A DNA stretch of 13,641 nt from an uncultured bacterium (GCA_948742005.1 CAPYQR010000021.1:1-13641); one strand, 5' to 3'. Numbered from the stretch's first letter, positions 1 through 6,628 are shown. The notes: a model not told the origin generated them from the sequence alone. Program-made: numbers and translations.

Positions 1-1
1 A

Positions 2-73
2 CAAAAAGCAGTAGCAGACGCACGAATTCCGCAAGCCCAGCTCGACAGCCTCATAAAAAATAATATACCATAA
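2..73 (+). CDS. C-terminal tail of an unidentified protein, cut by the window start
   Basis: The frame starting at base 2 is open and ends with TAA at 71-73. It gives 23 residues, beginning QKAVADARIPQAQLDSL and ending in NNIP. The composition is protein-like (alternating hydrophobic and charged residues, probably a helix), whereas frame 1 gives an implausible serine- and arginine-rich peptide. It converges on the minus-strand gene that begins 24 bases further on. Too little is visible to name a family, and it could still be non-coding. Confidence 0.45.
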   Translation, partial: QKAVADARIPQAQLDSLIKNNIP

Positions 74-97
74 TTTAATTTTTATAGACGAAAAACA

Positions 98-619
98 TCA
101 AGGATTTGTTCCTGAAATTTTAATTCCTGAAATAGAATAATGTGCTTCGCTTTTTTTCATTAAATTATTATTTACCCAGGTTTCTATAAGAAAATAGTCG
201 CTTCCTGTAAAAGTATCTCCTAAAAGTAAAAATTCAACTGTTTCTTTGTAGACTGTTTTTTTGTTTTCATTTTCAACAATCTTTTCTCTGGAAAATTTTA
301 AAGTGTCTTTTTCTTTGTTTTTATTTTTAATAATAACTTCTGATTTTGCCCCGCTCAATTTGTTTTCAAGAATTAAAACATTTCCCTGTCCTGATAAAAC
401 CCAGATATCTTTGCTGTGTTCGTTAAAAACTTCAGGGTTGTTTGAACTTTTTAATTTTGAAACAACTCCCCATGTTCCATAAAAGCCTTTTGGGATGATT
501 TCATGATTAACTGTGCCTTTGAGCGAAAAGCCTTGTGCTTTTTCATCCAGAGGAGTTGAAACCGTTAAAAGAAACAACAGGGCGCAAATAAACAGGTAAG
601 AGATTTTTTTAATTTTCAT
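98..619 (-). CDS. Exported protein of unknown function, beta-rich
   Basis: This is a 173-residue protein. Its N-terminus is a typical signal peptide: a basic MKIKK start, then a hydrophobic stretch at about residues 8-21, so export is likely. The mature part contains GFYGTWGVVSKL, KDIWVLSGQGNVLILEN and further short alternating strands, suggesting a small beta-sheet or lipocalin-like fold; this is inference only. I do not recognise a named family. The start is supported by AAAAAGGA seven bases upstream of the ATG (read on the minus strand). Two copies of TTCCTGAAAT (109-118 and 124-133, 15-base period) encode a repeated 'ISG' at the C-terminus. The gene diverges from the TPR-like exported protein at 737 and shares a 117-base intergenic region with it, so the two may be co-regulated. 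Confidence 0.8.
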   Translation of the reverse strand: MKIKKISYLFICALLFLLTVSTPLDEKAQGFSLKGTVNHEIIPKGFYGTWGVVSKLKSSNNPEVFNEHSKDIWVLSGQGNVLILENKLSGAKSEVIIKNKNKEKDTLKFSREKIVENENKKTVYKETVEFLLLGDTFTGSDYFLIETWVNNNLMKKSEAHYSISGIKISGTNP

Positions 620-736
620 ATTTTATCCTTTTTATTGATTTTAAATATAAAATTTAAAAAAATTCAACCGCAAGATTGAGGAATTTTTCAAAAATCATTG
701 TAAGATATTATTGGAGAGGTTTTATTTTACTAAATC
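620..736. promoter_or_regulatory. Divergent intergenic region with weak promoter candidates
   Basis: This AT-rich spacer lies between two divergent exported-protein genes. On the + strand, TTGAGG (676-681) and TAAGAT (701-706) are 19 bases apart and could be -35 and -10 boxes. On the minus strand, TTGCGG (673 to 668) and TATATT (649 to 644) are 18 bases apart. All four match the consensus only partly, so these are tentative. The + strand Shine-Dalgarno-like GGAGAGG lies at 713-719, unusually far (17 bases) from the ATG at 737. Confidence 0.35.
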
Positions 737-1213
737 ATGAAGCAGATAATAACTTTTTTATCTTTAATAATAATCATGCTAGCGCTAATCTTAAACCAGA
801 TGCTTCCGGCTGATGCTGCAAAAGGAAATACTAAATCCTCAAAGAAAAAAGGCGTTTCGCAAGAATTAATTACAGATTTGACAACAAAAATAGATAATTT
901 AACTAAAAAAATATACGAAAGAGAACTATACACGCCTGAAGATTCCAAACAATTAATCGAAGCAAAATTACAGCTTGATGAACAAATGGATATTTTATCC
1001 GAGGCAAGTTTTGCTCCTTTGTATTATAAAATCGGAAATATTTACCGCATGCGCGGAGCAGAAAAAGATGCAATTATTTGTTATCAAACAATACTTGAAA
1101 ATTTTTCCCAAACGGCATACGGACCTAAGGCAAGAGATATTTTAACCGAAATGGGTGTTGAGATTAAAATTCCTGTTGATAATGAAGACGAAGAAGATTT
1201 TTTGGAAGAATAA
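737..1213 (+). CDS. Small exported TPR-like protein
   Basis: This is a 158-residue protein. The N-terminus (MKQ followed by about 20 hydrophobic residues and then LPADAAKG) looks like a cleavable signal peptide or a membrane anchor, placing the rest outside the cytoplasmic membrane. After a lysine-rich linker come helical segments. Residues of about 93-130 (FAPLYYKIGNIYRMRGAEKDAI and on) have the spacing of a tetratricopeptide repeat, a helix-pair protein-binding motif. The C-terminus is strongly acidic (DNEDEEDFLEE). An in-frame TAA at 731-733 rules out an earlier start. No enzyme motif is visible, so a scaffold or envelope-assembly role is only a guess. The riboswitch-like RNA begins about 13 bases after its stop codon. 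Confidence 0.82.
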   Translation: MKQIITFLSLIIIMLALILNQMLPADAAKGNTKSSKKKGVSQELITDLTTKIDNLTKKIYERELYTPEDSKQLIEAKLQLDEQMDILSEASFAPLYYKIGNIYRMRGAEKDAIICYQTILENFSQTAYGPKARDILTEMGVEIKIPVDNEDEEDFLEE

Positions 1214-1225
1214 TTTATTTAAAAA

Positions 1226-1340
1226 ATATCAGGTTAGAATTTTTATGTTAAAATAAATAAAAACAGGAAATTAAGGTGAAATTCCTTAAGCCGGGCCGCG
1301 GCCGTATAGCCGGAAGACTGAAATAAGAGCGTTATTTTGC
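1226..1340 (+). ncRNA. Candidate cobalamin riboswitch (short, class II-like)
   Basis: This is a GC-rich island in an AT-rich spacer with the layout of a cobalamin aptamer. An AGGTT element at 1231 is followed by AAAACAGGAA, then the hairpin TTAAGG / CCTTAA (1271-1276 with 1284-1289) enclosing TGAAATT, which matches the conserved GGTGAAATTCC core. Next comes CCGGGCCGCGGCCGTA, resembling the CCCGC...CTGTA segment, with a short hairpin CGGC / GCCG (1299-1302 with 1309-1312). AGCCGGAAGACTG (1308-1320) resembles the B12 box, e.g. the AGCCCGAAGACCTG form I recall from btuB leaders. ATATCAG (1226-1232) can pair with CTGAAAT (1318-1324), six of seven, as a closing stem. The large peripheral arm of class I is absent, as in the short class II type. 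The match is by eye, without a covariance model. Confidence 0.62.
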
Positions 1341-1467
1341 GTGAATCCAAAAAACGTTTAATTTATTTATAAAATTGTTTTTTCAATTTTATTTGGTCTT
1401 TGTGCGGTTTTTATTTAAACGGTTTAAAATTTTACTTTAATTGAAAAATTATCAAAAAAGGAAAAAT
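1321..1467 (+). promoter_or_regulatory. Possible expression platform of the riboswitch
   Basis: This is the leader between the structured core and the start codon at 1468. AAATAA / TTATTT (1321-1326 with 1332-1337) can form a hairpin that competes with the closing stem of the aptamer. A nine-pair hairpin made almost only of A-U pairs lies at 1369-1377 with 1384-1392. CGTTTAA (1354-1360) is complementary to TTAAACG further down (about 1415-1421), bracketing that hairpin. No GC-rich stem followed by a U-run is seen, so control through translation or an alternative fold is more likely than a classic terminator. The folding itself is inference. Confidence 0.35.
1456..1462 (+). promoter_or_regulatory. 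Ribosome binding site selecting a TTG start at 1468
   Basis: AAAAGGA lies five bases upstream of TTG at 1468. The longer alternative, TTG at 1441, sits directly after an in-frame TAA (1438-1440) and has no Shine-Dalgarno-like sequence. ATG at 1558 would remove the CPHG...CPIC motif. The TTG at 1468 is therefore preferred. Confidence 0.6.
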
Positions 1468-2076
1468 TTGAAACCTTTAGTTCAACAATCTCAAATAAAT
1501 AAATGTCCGCATGGTTTTGTTGTCGGAACTTGCCCTATTTGTTCGGGAAAAGGAAGCATGGCAAGTTCTGACAGAAATAAACCCCGAAAAAAAGGCGAGA
1601 TGAGCTATAATGAATGTTTGGCGCAATGGAACAGAATAAAAGCATTAAAACAAAGCAGATTAAACGAGCAAAAACAATTAAATTTTCAAAAATTCAATCA
1701 GGATTTTAAAAAAAATACTTTTTTAAAAAATATTCTGCAAAATGTTACAAAACTGATGGATTTTAAAGGATTTAAAAACAGTTTAATTTCAAAAAGTTTT
1801 AATTTTGTTTTAAATAATTCGGCAAATATTTTCAAAGGTGTTTTTAACAAATTTTCTCAAATGTTCAAATCGTTGAATTTATTTCAAAATTCAATACAAA
1901 ATTTTTTCGCTTCCGCTTTTCAAAAAAGCTCTCAATTTTTAAATTCGATAATTGAAAAATTAAGCTCTTTTTTAGGGCAGGAGAAAAATTTTAAAGATGA
2001 AAAACAGGAAAAAACGCGCAAAAGACAAACAGGAATGATTAAATCAAGGAAGATAAAAGATGATTTTGGCAAATAA
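1468..2076 (+). CDS. Unrecognised protein with an N-terminal CxHx6CxxC motif and a Phe-rich body
   Basis: From the TTG at 1468 the protein is 202 residues. Near the N-terminus is CPHGFVVGTCPIC, with Cys13, His15, Cys22 and Cys25, a spacing that could bind zinc. A basic segment follows (RNKPRKKGEMSYNECLAQWNR). Residues of about 70-180 are extraordinarily rich in Phe, Asn, Lys, Gln and Ser, with Phe every three to four residues, consistent with long amphipathic helices that could lie on a membrane. The C-terminus is basic. The last 17 bases overlap the next gene, which encodes a membrane protein, so the two are probably translated together and may form a complex. Both lie downstream of the cobalamin-riboswitch-like RNA. 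I do not recognise a family and assign no function. Translation could also begin at TTG 1441, adding nine residues. Confidence 0.72.
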   Translation: MKPLVQQSQINKCPHGFVVGTCPICSGKGSMASSDRNKPRKKGEMSYNECLAQWNRIKALKQSRLNEQKQLNFQKFNQDFKKNTFLKNILQNVTKLMDFKGFKNSLISKSFNFVLNNSANIFKGVFNKFSQMFKSLNLFQNSIQNFFASAFQKSSQFLNSIIEKLSSFLGQEKNFKDEKQEKTRKRQTGMIKSRKIKDDFGK

Positions 2077-3523
2077 AAAAATTGAATCGGAAAGTTTAAA
2101 AGGATTTTTGCTTCAAAATAAGATTAAAAAAGATAAAACAGACGAAATTTTAAAAAGTATTGATGAATTTTCGTCAAATTTGATGGTTTTGGAAAACGAT
2201 TTTCTGGATAAAAAAGGCAATAATCCCGATTTTGAAAAATCTGATTTAAGGGAAGATTTTGATTCTAAAAAAATTTTAAAACCTATAGCCGTTCTCAGCC
2301 TTGCTTTGATTTTAGGAAGTGCAGCATTGAGTTTTTTAATCAAGGGTTATTCAAAAAATTTGTTAAAAAAAACAGATTTAATCCAGCCCGAGGATTTGGC
2401 GCGGAATATGAATATTGTTGAAGAGCCTGAGTTTGCTATGTTTCGGCTGTTAAGAGAACCTATGGGAAAAAATATTTTAGGTTTTTTGAGTGTTTGTTTG
2501 ATGTCAGGCATTGGTTTGGGTGCGAAAAATTTTGTAGACGGCTATAAGGAAGTTTGGATTAACAAGCAAAACTGTGAAATTAATCATAATCTTCAAAAAA
2601 ATTTGATAGATATTGAAGTCCATGCTTTTTCAGGAAAACTTGATGTTGTAAATGATTTATTGAAAAATACGACAAAATATTTTAAAGATACTTTTTCTAA
2701 AACTTCCTTTACAGGTTCAAATTTTAAAGATGATAAACATATCAACAAAAAAGAGAAAGATGAAGAAAAATTTATTGATAAAATAAAGAAAAAACTTCCC
2801 CTTGCTGTTTTTGCGTTTTTGACGACTATATTTTTAAGTTTTTTAATGTTTAAAAATCTTCAAAAGGCAGCAGGAAATTTTGATTTTTATCAAAAAAAAC
2901 TTGAAAAAAAATTGCTTGATTTTGATAAGCAGGAAATTTTTGAACTTCCTGACAAACAAAAAGCAATTAAAAGATTAAAAGAGGTTTTAATCGCCACAAA
3001 AGCATCGGATGTGGTAATTAAAGACGATGTTCAAAAAATTAAAGGAATAACACAAGACGAAATTAAAGAATTTATTGATGAAATGAACGGGTTGAATATT
3101 TATACTAATGCCGATAAGGCAATTTATGGAACATCGGGCAAAATCCAGTACTATTGCTATATAAACGATAATCGGGGACATTTATATAATTGGATTCTCA
3201 ATCCTGATAATAAATTTAATAAATACCTTTTTCTTGCTTTCACAATGATGAGTTCTGTTTCTTATGTTGTAAAAAGCGCTGTGGATGCTGTTAAAAAAAC
3301 AACAGTTGCAAGAGAAAATTCAAAAGCGGAATTAAATTTGAAAAAGAAGCTTTCTGATGTTGAAATTGCAAATTTTAAAGCTAAAAAATTAAGTGCAATT
3401 AATCCTTTGATTGCAGATTTTAAATTAAAGCTTGAAAAAGGAGCTTCAAAAGAAGAGCTTTTAATTTTGGCGCAGAATATTCTCCTTGAAATCAAAAACG
3501 GTCCGCCTTATGTTTATGCTTAA
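2060..3523 (+). CDS. Unrecognised four-helix membrane protein
   Basis: This is a 487-residue protein whose start is supported by AAGGAAG (about 2046-2052), seven bases before the ATG. Four hydrophobic segments stand out: about residues 73-94 (ending in LILGSAALSFLI), 137-155 (containing CLMSGIGLGA), 246-264 (PLAVFAFLTTIFLSFLMF) and 389-404. They are separated by long lysine-rich soluble regions: an N-terminal helical domain, a loop at about 156-245, a larger one at about 265-388, and a C-terminal helical tail ending in NGPPYVYA. No transporter, enzyme or ATP-binding motif is visible. It overlaps the CxH...CxxC protein by 17 bases, indicating one operon. The riboswitch-like leader hints at a cofactor-linked role, perhaps in uptake or in the envelope, but this is inference. 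It converges on the GIY-YIG gene with a two-base gap and no visible terminator. Confidence 0.75.
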   Translation: MILANKKIESESLKGFLLQNKIKKDKTDEILKSIDEFSSNLMVLENDFLDKKGNNPDFEKSDLREDFDSKKILKPIAVLSLALILGSAALSFLIKGYSKNLLKKTDLIQPEDLARNMNIVEEPEFAMFRLLREPMGKNILGFLSVCLMSGIGLGAKNFVDGYKEVWINKQNCEINHNLQKNLIDIEVHAFSGKLDVVNDLLKNTTKYFKDTFSKTSFTGSNFKDDKHINKKEKDEEKFIDKIKKKLPLAVFAFLTTIFLSFLMFKNLQKAAGNFDFYQKKLEKKLLDFDKQEIFELPDKQKAIKRLKEVLIATKASDVVIKDDVQKIKGITQDEIKEFIDEMNGLNIYTNADKAIYGTSGKIQYYCYINDNRGHLYNWILNPDNKFNKYLFLAFTMMSSVSYVVKSAVDAVKKTTVARENSKAELNLKKKLSDVEIANFKAKKLSAINPLIADFKLKLEKGASKEELLILAQNILLEIKNGPPYVYA

Positions 3524-3525
3524 AG

Positions 3526-3813
3526 CTAAAATCCTGCTTCAAGGAGAAGTTTTTGTGTTTTTTCTTTATTTTTTTCAATAAGTTCCAGTTTTTCTTTTCT
3601 TGAAAGGGTTTTTTTAATTTTATATTCAGCGCTTGATGCTTGTGATTTATCTTCAAAAATATCTAAATATACAATTTTATCAGGCGGGTGTGAAATTGTA
3701 TATTTTGCGCCTTTTTTCTCTTTGTGCTGGTTGAATCTTTTTTTAATATCAAGCGCAATTCCTGTGTAGAGCGTATTATCAAGAGTTTTTAGAATGTAGA
3801 GATAATATTTCAT
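3526..3813 (-). CDS. GIY-YIG (URI-type) endonuclease domain protein
   Basis: This 95-residue protein is about the size of stand-alone YhbQ/UPF0213-like members. The GIY-YIG fold signature is visible: YYLYILKT at the start, then LYTGIA, with the catalytic-type residues Tyr6, Tyr16, Arg26 (KKRFNQH) and metal-binding Glu63 (SSAEYKIKK) all kept. GAKYT (residues 35-39) is typical of this subgroup. Members cut DNA or RNA with a metal ion, but the substrate of the stand-alone bacterial forms is poorly defined. AAAGG lies six bases before the ATG on the minus strand. The start lies within the 3' end of the dihydrouridine synthase gene (35-base overlap), so the two are co-transcribed and probably translationally coupled. 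Confidence 0.88.
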   Translation of the reverse strand: MKYYLYILKTLDNTLYTGIALDIKKRFNQHKEKKGAKYTISHPPDKIVYLDIFEDKSQASSAEYKIKKTLSRKEKLELIEKNKEKTQKLLLEAGF

Positions 3814-4750
3814 CTAAAACCTTTAAAATTTCTTTCTGTGTTTCAATTGTAACCAAAACATTACGGTATTTTGAAGCGTTGCGTTCGCTTGAAATATAAT
3901 AACCGTAAAACTTGCGCATAAATTTTACCCCGTTTTTTTCTCCCATAAATTCAACTTCGCGCGCAAGGTGTTCTTTTAACATTTCGATTTTTTCTTCAAA
4001 GTTTGGCGGGGGGATTATTTTGCCTGTTGTTAAAAATTCTTCAATTCGATAAGGAAGAGTAAAATCGCCCATTATTCCTCTGCCTGTTGAAACCCCGTCA
4101 CAGGAGGAGATTTCAAGGCATTTTCGGACATCTTCAAGCGTTTTTATATCTCCGTTTGCAAAAACAGGAATTTTCAATTCTTTTTTTAAAAGTCCGATTT
4201 TTTCCCAATCAGCACTTCCTTGATATAATTGCGCGCGGGTTCTTGAGTGCAGCGTTACAAAATCAGCGCCTGCTGATTCTACAACTTTACCAAATTCTAT
4301 GAAATTTTCTTCATTATTTGTCCAGCCAAGGCGGAATTTAACGCTTATGGGTAAATCAACCGCTTGTTTTATTGATTGGATGATTTCAAAAATAAGCTCC
4401 GGGGTTTTCATCATTGCGCTGCCGTCACCTGATACGGTAACTTTTTTAACGGGACAGCCGCAGTTGATATCAATCATACTGGCGTATGGTGCAACGATTT
4501 TTGCAGCTTTTGTCATTTTATCAATTTTATGTCCGACAAGCTGAAAAGCGAGAGGGTATTCAAAATTTTCAAATTGAATAATTTTAGGATTCGGGTTATT
4601 GCAAAGCATCTCGGATGAAATCATTTCTGTTACCATGAGGCATTTTGAATGATATTTTCTTATAAGTCCGCGAAAAACCTTGTCGCTGACGCCTGCCAGT
4701 GGTGCTTGGATTACTTTTATTTTTTTAATATCGGTAATTTTTTTGTTCAT
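3779..4750 (-). CDS. dus: tRNA-dihydrouridine synthase, DusB/NifR3 type
   Basis: This 323-residue protein is of usual family length. It reduces uridine to dihydrouridine in the D-loop region of tRNA using FMN and NAD(P)H. The TIM-barrel motifs appear in order: APLAGVSDKVFRGLIRK (16-32), TEM (41-43), QLVGHK (70-75), the active-site DINCGCPVKKV with catalytic Cys99, VKFRLGW, then HSRTRAQLYQGSADW and the phosphate-binding VFANGDI and STGRGIMG. The HSRTRAQ form is nearest to DusB. The active site has CGC, so Cys97 is an extra cysteine beside Cys99. No Shine-Dalgarno sequence precedes the ATG; TATAAT lies seven bases upstream, suggesting a leaderless transcript. The downstream GIY-YIG gene overlaps its end. 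The exact Dus subtype is less certain than the family. Confidence 0.93.
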   Translation of the reverse strand: MNKKITDIKKIKVIQAPLAGVSDKVFRGLIRKYHSKCLMVTEMISSEMLCNNPNPKIIQFENFEYPLAFQLVGHKIDKMTKAAKIVAPYASMIDINCGCPVKKVTVSGDGSAMMKTPELIFEIIQSIKQAVDLPISVKFRLGWTNNEENFIEFGKVVESAGADFVTLHSRTRAQLYQGSADWEKIGLLKKELKIPVFANGDIKTLEDVRKCLEISSCDGVSTGRGIMGDFTLPYRIEEFLTTGKIIPPPNFEEKIEMLKEHLAREVEFMGEKNGVKFMRKFYGYYISSERNASKYRNVLVTIETQKEILKVLDEILSLHSKNS

Positions 4751-4757
4751 TGAAATA

Positions 4758-4787
4758 ATTATACAAAAAACATTGCCTTTTTGAAAA
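4758..4787 (-). promoter_or_regulatory. Promoter of dus, probably giving a leaderless mRNA
   Basis: Read on the minus strand, a perfect TATAAT (4763 to 4758) ends seven bases before the ATG at 4750. TTTTCA, 18 bases further upstream inside the terminator loop, is a partial -35. Transcription would be expected to start at or next to the A of the start codon. The -10 box abuts the U-tract of the terminator of the upstream gene. Confidence 0.5.
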
Positions 4788-4805
4788 ATTCGGGCAATGT
4801 TTTTT
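4765..4805 (-). terminator. Rho-independent terminator of the 4829-5179 gene
   Basis: A perfect 13-base inverted repeat lies at 4765-4777 (AAAAAACATTGCC on the + strand) and 4793-4805 (GGCAATGTTTTTT), with a 15-base loop. In the minus direction the stem ends in a run of six T, as expected for intrinsic termination 24 bases after the stop of the upstream minus-strand gene. It separates that gene from dus. Confidence 0.8.
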
Positions 4806-4828
4806 GATTTTTTGAATTTTGATATTTT

Positions 4829-5179
4829 TTAAAACGGTTTTGTCTGGGATAATCTGTTTCTTAATTCTCTGAATTTAATAATGTCTTCCTGTGCTTTTGA
4901 GCTTTCTTTAAATAAAGCTTGCGATGCCGGGTGCATGATTATTATTGAATCAATATGAATTTCTAAAAAGTCATATCTTCTTGGAGCAGAATTTGAACCC
5001 TGGACGACTAATTCCGCGTTTGTGACTGCTAAAAATCTTCTTTCTTTATCATTTAAAAGTTCTGTTAATTCACGGTTGGATTTTGTGAATTTTGAAACAT
5101 AAACCGTTCCTTTAATTTCGTGGTCTTTTGTAATTATACAAACCTCAACAGGCGTGGTATCTGATGGTTGTTTGCTCAT
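4829..5179 (-). CDS. Small conserved-type protein, possibly the DUF6812 family
   Basis: This is a 116-residue soluble protein with no signal peptide. The core runs as beta strands: VEVCIITKDHEIKGTVYVS, then a helix RELTELLNDKERRFLAVTNAELVV, then YDFLEIHIDSIIIMHPAS. A charged helical tail follows (residues of about 88-116). The 'strand, GTVYV, LTELLN, RRFLAVTNA' pattern resembles DUF6812-type small proteins from memory, which is unconfirmed; the role of that family is unknown. GGAGT lies 11 bases before the ATG on the minus strand. It has its own strong promoter (TTGCCA, 17 bases, TATAAT) and its own terminator, so it is a single-gene transcription unit, which suggests steady expression. Confidence 0.8.
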   Translation of the reverse strand: MSKQPSDTTPVEVCIITKDHEIKGTVYVSKFTKSNRELTELLNDKERRFLAVTNAELVVQGSNSAPRRYDFLEIHIDSIIIMHPASQALFKESSKAQEDIIKFRELRNRLSQTKPF

Positions 5180-5206
5180 TAATTTTTTACTCCTTTTTAT
5201 AAAATA

Positions 5207-5235
5207 ATTATATCTTATTTTTTATTTTATGGCAA
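5207..5235 (-). promoter_or_regulatory. Strong sigma70-type promoter of the 4829-5179 gene
   Basis: On the minus strand TTGCCA (5235 to 5230, five of six to consensus) and a perfect TATAAT (5212 to 5207) are separated by the ideal 17 bases. The expected transcript start near 5200 leaves a leader of about 20 bases carrying GGAGT. Confidence 0.75.
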
Positions 5236-5240
5236 AATTT

Positions 5241-5270
5241 TTGCATTATTTATAGCATTAATAGTATAAT
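5241..5270 (+). promoter_or_regulatory. Promoter of the nhaC-like gene
   Basis: A perfect TATAAT lies at 5265-5270. TTGCAT (5241-5246), 18 bases upstream, is a weak -35. The ATG at 5300 follows about 30 bases later, preceded by AAAAGG (5286-5291). This promoter lies back-to-back with the minus-strand promoter, their -35 boxes only five bases apart. Confidence 0.6.
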
Positions 5271-5299
5271 TAAAAAAGTTTATATAAAAGGCGCACCAC

Positions 5300-6616
5300 A
5301 TGACACAGAATAAAGAAGAATACCCGCAATGGAGAGAATCAAGTTTCAAGGCTTTGATTCCTTTTGTTGTTTTTGTTTTGTTTTATTTCGGCTTCTGTGC
5401 TTTTACAAGAGATTTTTCAAAAGTCCCGATGACGGTTGCTTTTATAATTTCTTCTTCTGCTGCGTTGATTTTAAATCATAAAGAAAAACTGGGCAAAAAA
5501 ATCGAAATTTTTGCGCTTGGAATGGGTAACAAAGATATAATGATTATGTGTCTGATTTTTATTCTGGCTGGCGCTTTCTCGCAGACTGCCGTGACAATTG
5601 GCGGGGTAGAGAGTGCAGTTAGGATTGCGCAGTATTTTATTCCTTTAAAATTTATGATTTCAGGTCTGTTTGTGATTTCTGCCTTGATTTCTCTTTCAAT
5701 CGGAACTTCCTGCGGAACAATTGCATCTTTGACCCCGATTGCTGTCGGTTTATCGCAGGAAATCGGGTTTAATCCTGCGGTTATTGTGGGGGCTGTTGTG
5801 GGCGGCGCTATGTTTGGGGATAATTTATCTTTAATTTCAGATACGACAATCGCTTCAACCAGAACACAAAATGTTGATATGAGAGATAAAATGCTCTATA
5901 ACCTTAGAATCGTTATAATTCCTGCGGTAATTTGCGTTTTGTTGTATACTCTGCCTTGTTTTTCATCTTCCGGAGTTTATAATTTTAATGCTTCTGTTGA
6001 TATTGAATCTTTAGTTAAAATTTTTCCTTATATTTTTCTTTTGATTCTGGGGGTTGCAGGCGTTAATGTTATGTTTTTGCTTTTAATCGGGATGATTTTA
6101 AACACAATTATCGGGATTTATTACGGTGCTTTTGATATTTTCGGGGCTTTTGCCTGTATCGGCGATGGTACGGTTAATATGGCGACAACTTTAATTGTTG
6201 CAATGCTTGCAGGGGGGTTATTGCGTATGGTTCGATATAACGGCGGGATAACTTTTATTATTAAATCTGCCGAAAGATTTATTAAAAATAAAAAAACCTG
6301 CGAGTTTGGAATTTGTGTACTTGCGGGTGTTATAAATCTTTTTACTGCGAACAATACCGTTGCAATTATAACATCAGGACCTATTGCAAAAGAATTATCA
6401 AAAAAATATGATGTATGTCCTAAAAAAACAGCAAGTTTATTAGATACGACTTCTTGCTGTGTTCAGGGGATGATTCCTTATGGAGCGCAGATTTTAATTG
6501 CCGTTTCTTTGGCAAGTTCAATTTCTTTGAGCTCTTATGCTGTTTTAAAAGGGTTATTTTATCCTCTGGTGATGTTTTGCGGGCTTATGATTTATCTTGT
6601 ACTTTCAAGAGATTAA
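5300..6616 (+). CDS. nhaC: NhaC-family Na+/H+ antiporter
   Basis: This 438-residue integral membrane protein has about 11-12 hydrophobic segments, close to the usual length of NhaC-family antiporters. Members of this family exchange sodium for protons, and some relatives carry organic acids or amino acids instead. Diagnostic stretches are SIGTSCGTIASLTPIAVGLS (the GTS-type motif) and VVGGAMFGDNLSLISDTTIA followed by STRTQN, in which the charged and polar residues in the membrane are typical of NhaC. Later segments include FTANNTVAIITSGPIAKEL and LLDTTSCCVQGMIPYGAQ. AAAAGG lies eight bases before the ATG. It stands as its own unit after a TATAAT promoter, with a 47-base gap and a new promoter candidate before the fixC-like gene. 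The exact substrate cannot be read from sequence. Confidence 0.9.
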   Translation: MTQNKEEYPQWRESSFKALIPFVVFVLFYFGFCAFTRDFSKVPMTVAFIISSSAALILNHKEKLGKKIEIFALGMGNKDIMIMCLIFILAGAFSQTAVTIGGVESAVRIAQYFIPLKFMISGLFVISALISLSIGTSCGTIASLTPIAVGLSQEIGFNPAVIVGAVVGGAMFGDNLSLISDTTIASTRTQNVDMRDKMLYNLRIVIIPAVICVLLYTLPCFSSSGVYNFNASVDIESLVKIFPYIFLLILGVAGVNVMFLLLIGMILNTIIGIYYGAFDIFGAFACIGDGTVNMATTLIVAMLAGGLLRMVRYNGGITFIIKSAERFIKNKKTCEFGICVLAGVINLFTANNTVAIITSGPIAKELSKKYDVCPKKTASLLDTTSCCVQGMIPYGAQILIAVSLASSISLSSYAVLKGLFYPLVMFCGLMIYLVLSRD

Positions 6617-6628
6617 CCTGTTATTGTA

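Noticed and set aside
1369..1392. Nine-pair inverted repeat as a rho-independent terminator
   Set aside because: The stem is almost entirely A-U and is not followed by a clean T-run; it is better read as part of the riboswitch leader.
1441..1467. TTG at 1441 as the start of the CxH...CxxC gene
   Set aside because: It directly follows an in-frame stop and has no ribosome binding site, whereas TTG 1468 has AAAAGGA five bases upstream.
4087..4544. Open frames on the + strand opposite dus
   Set aside because: They lie wholly within a strongly supported gene on the other strand and show no domain or ribosome binding site.
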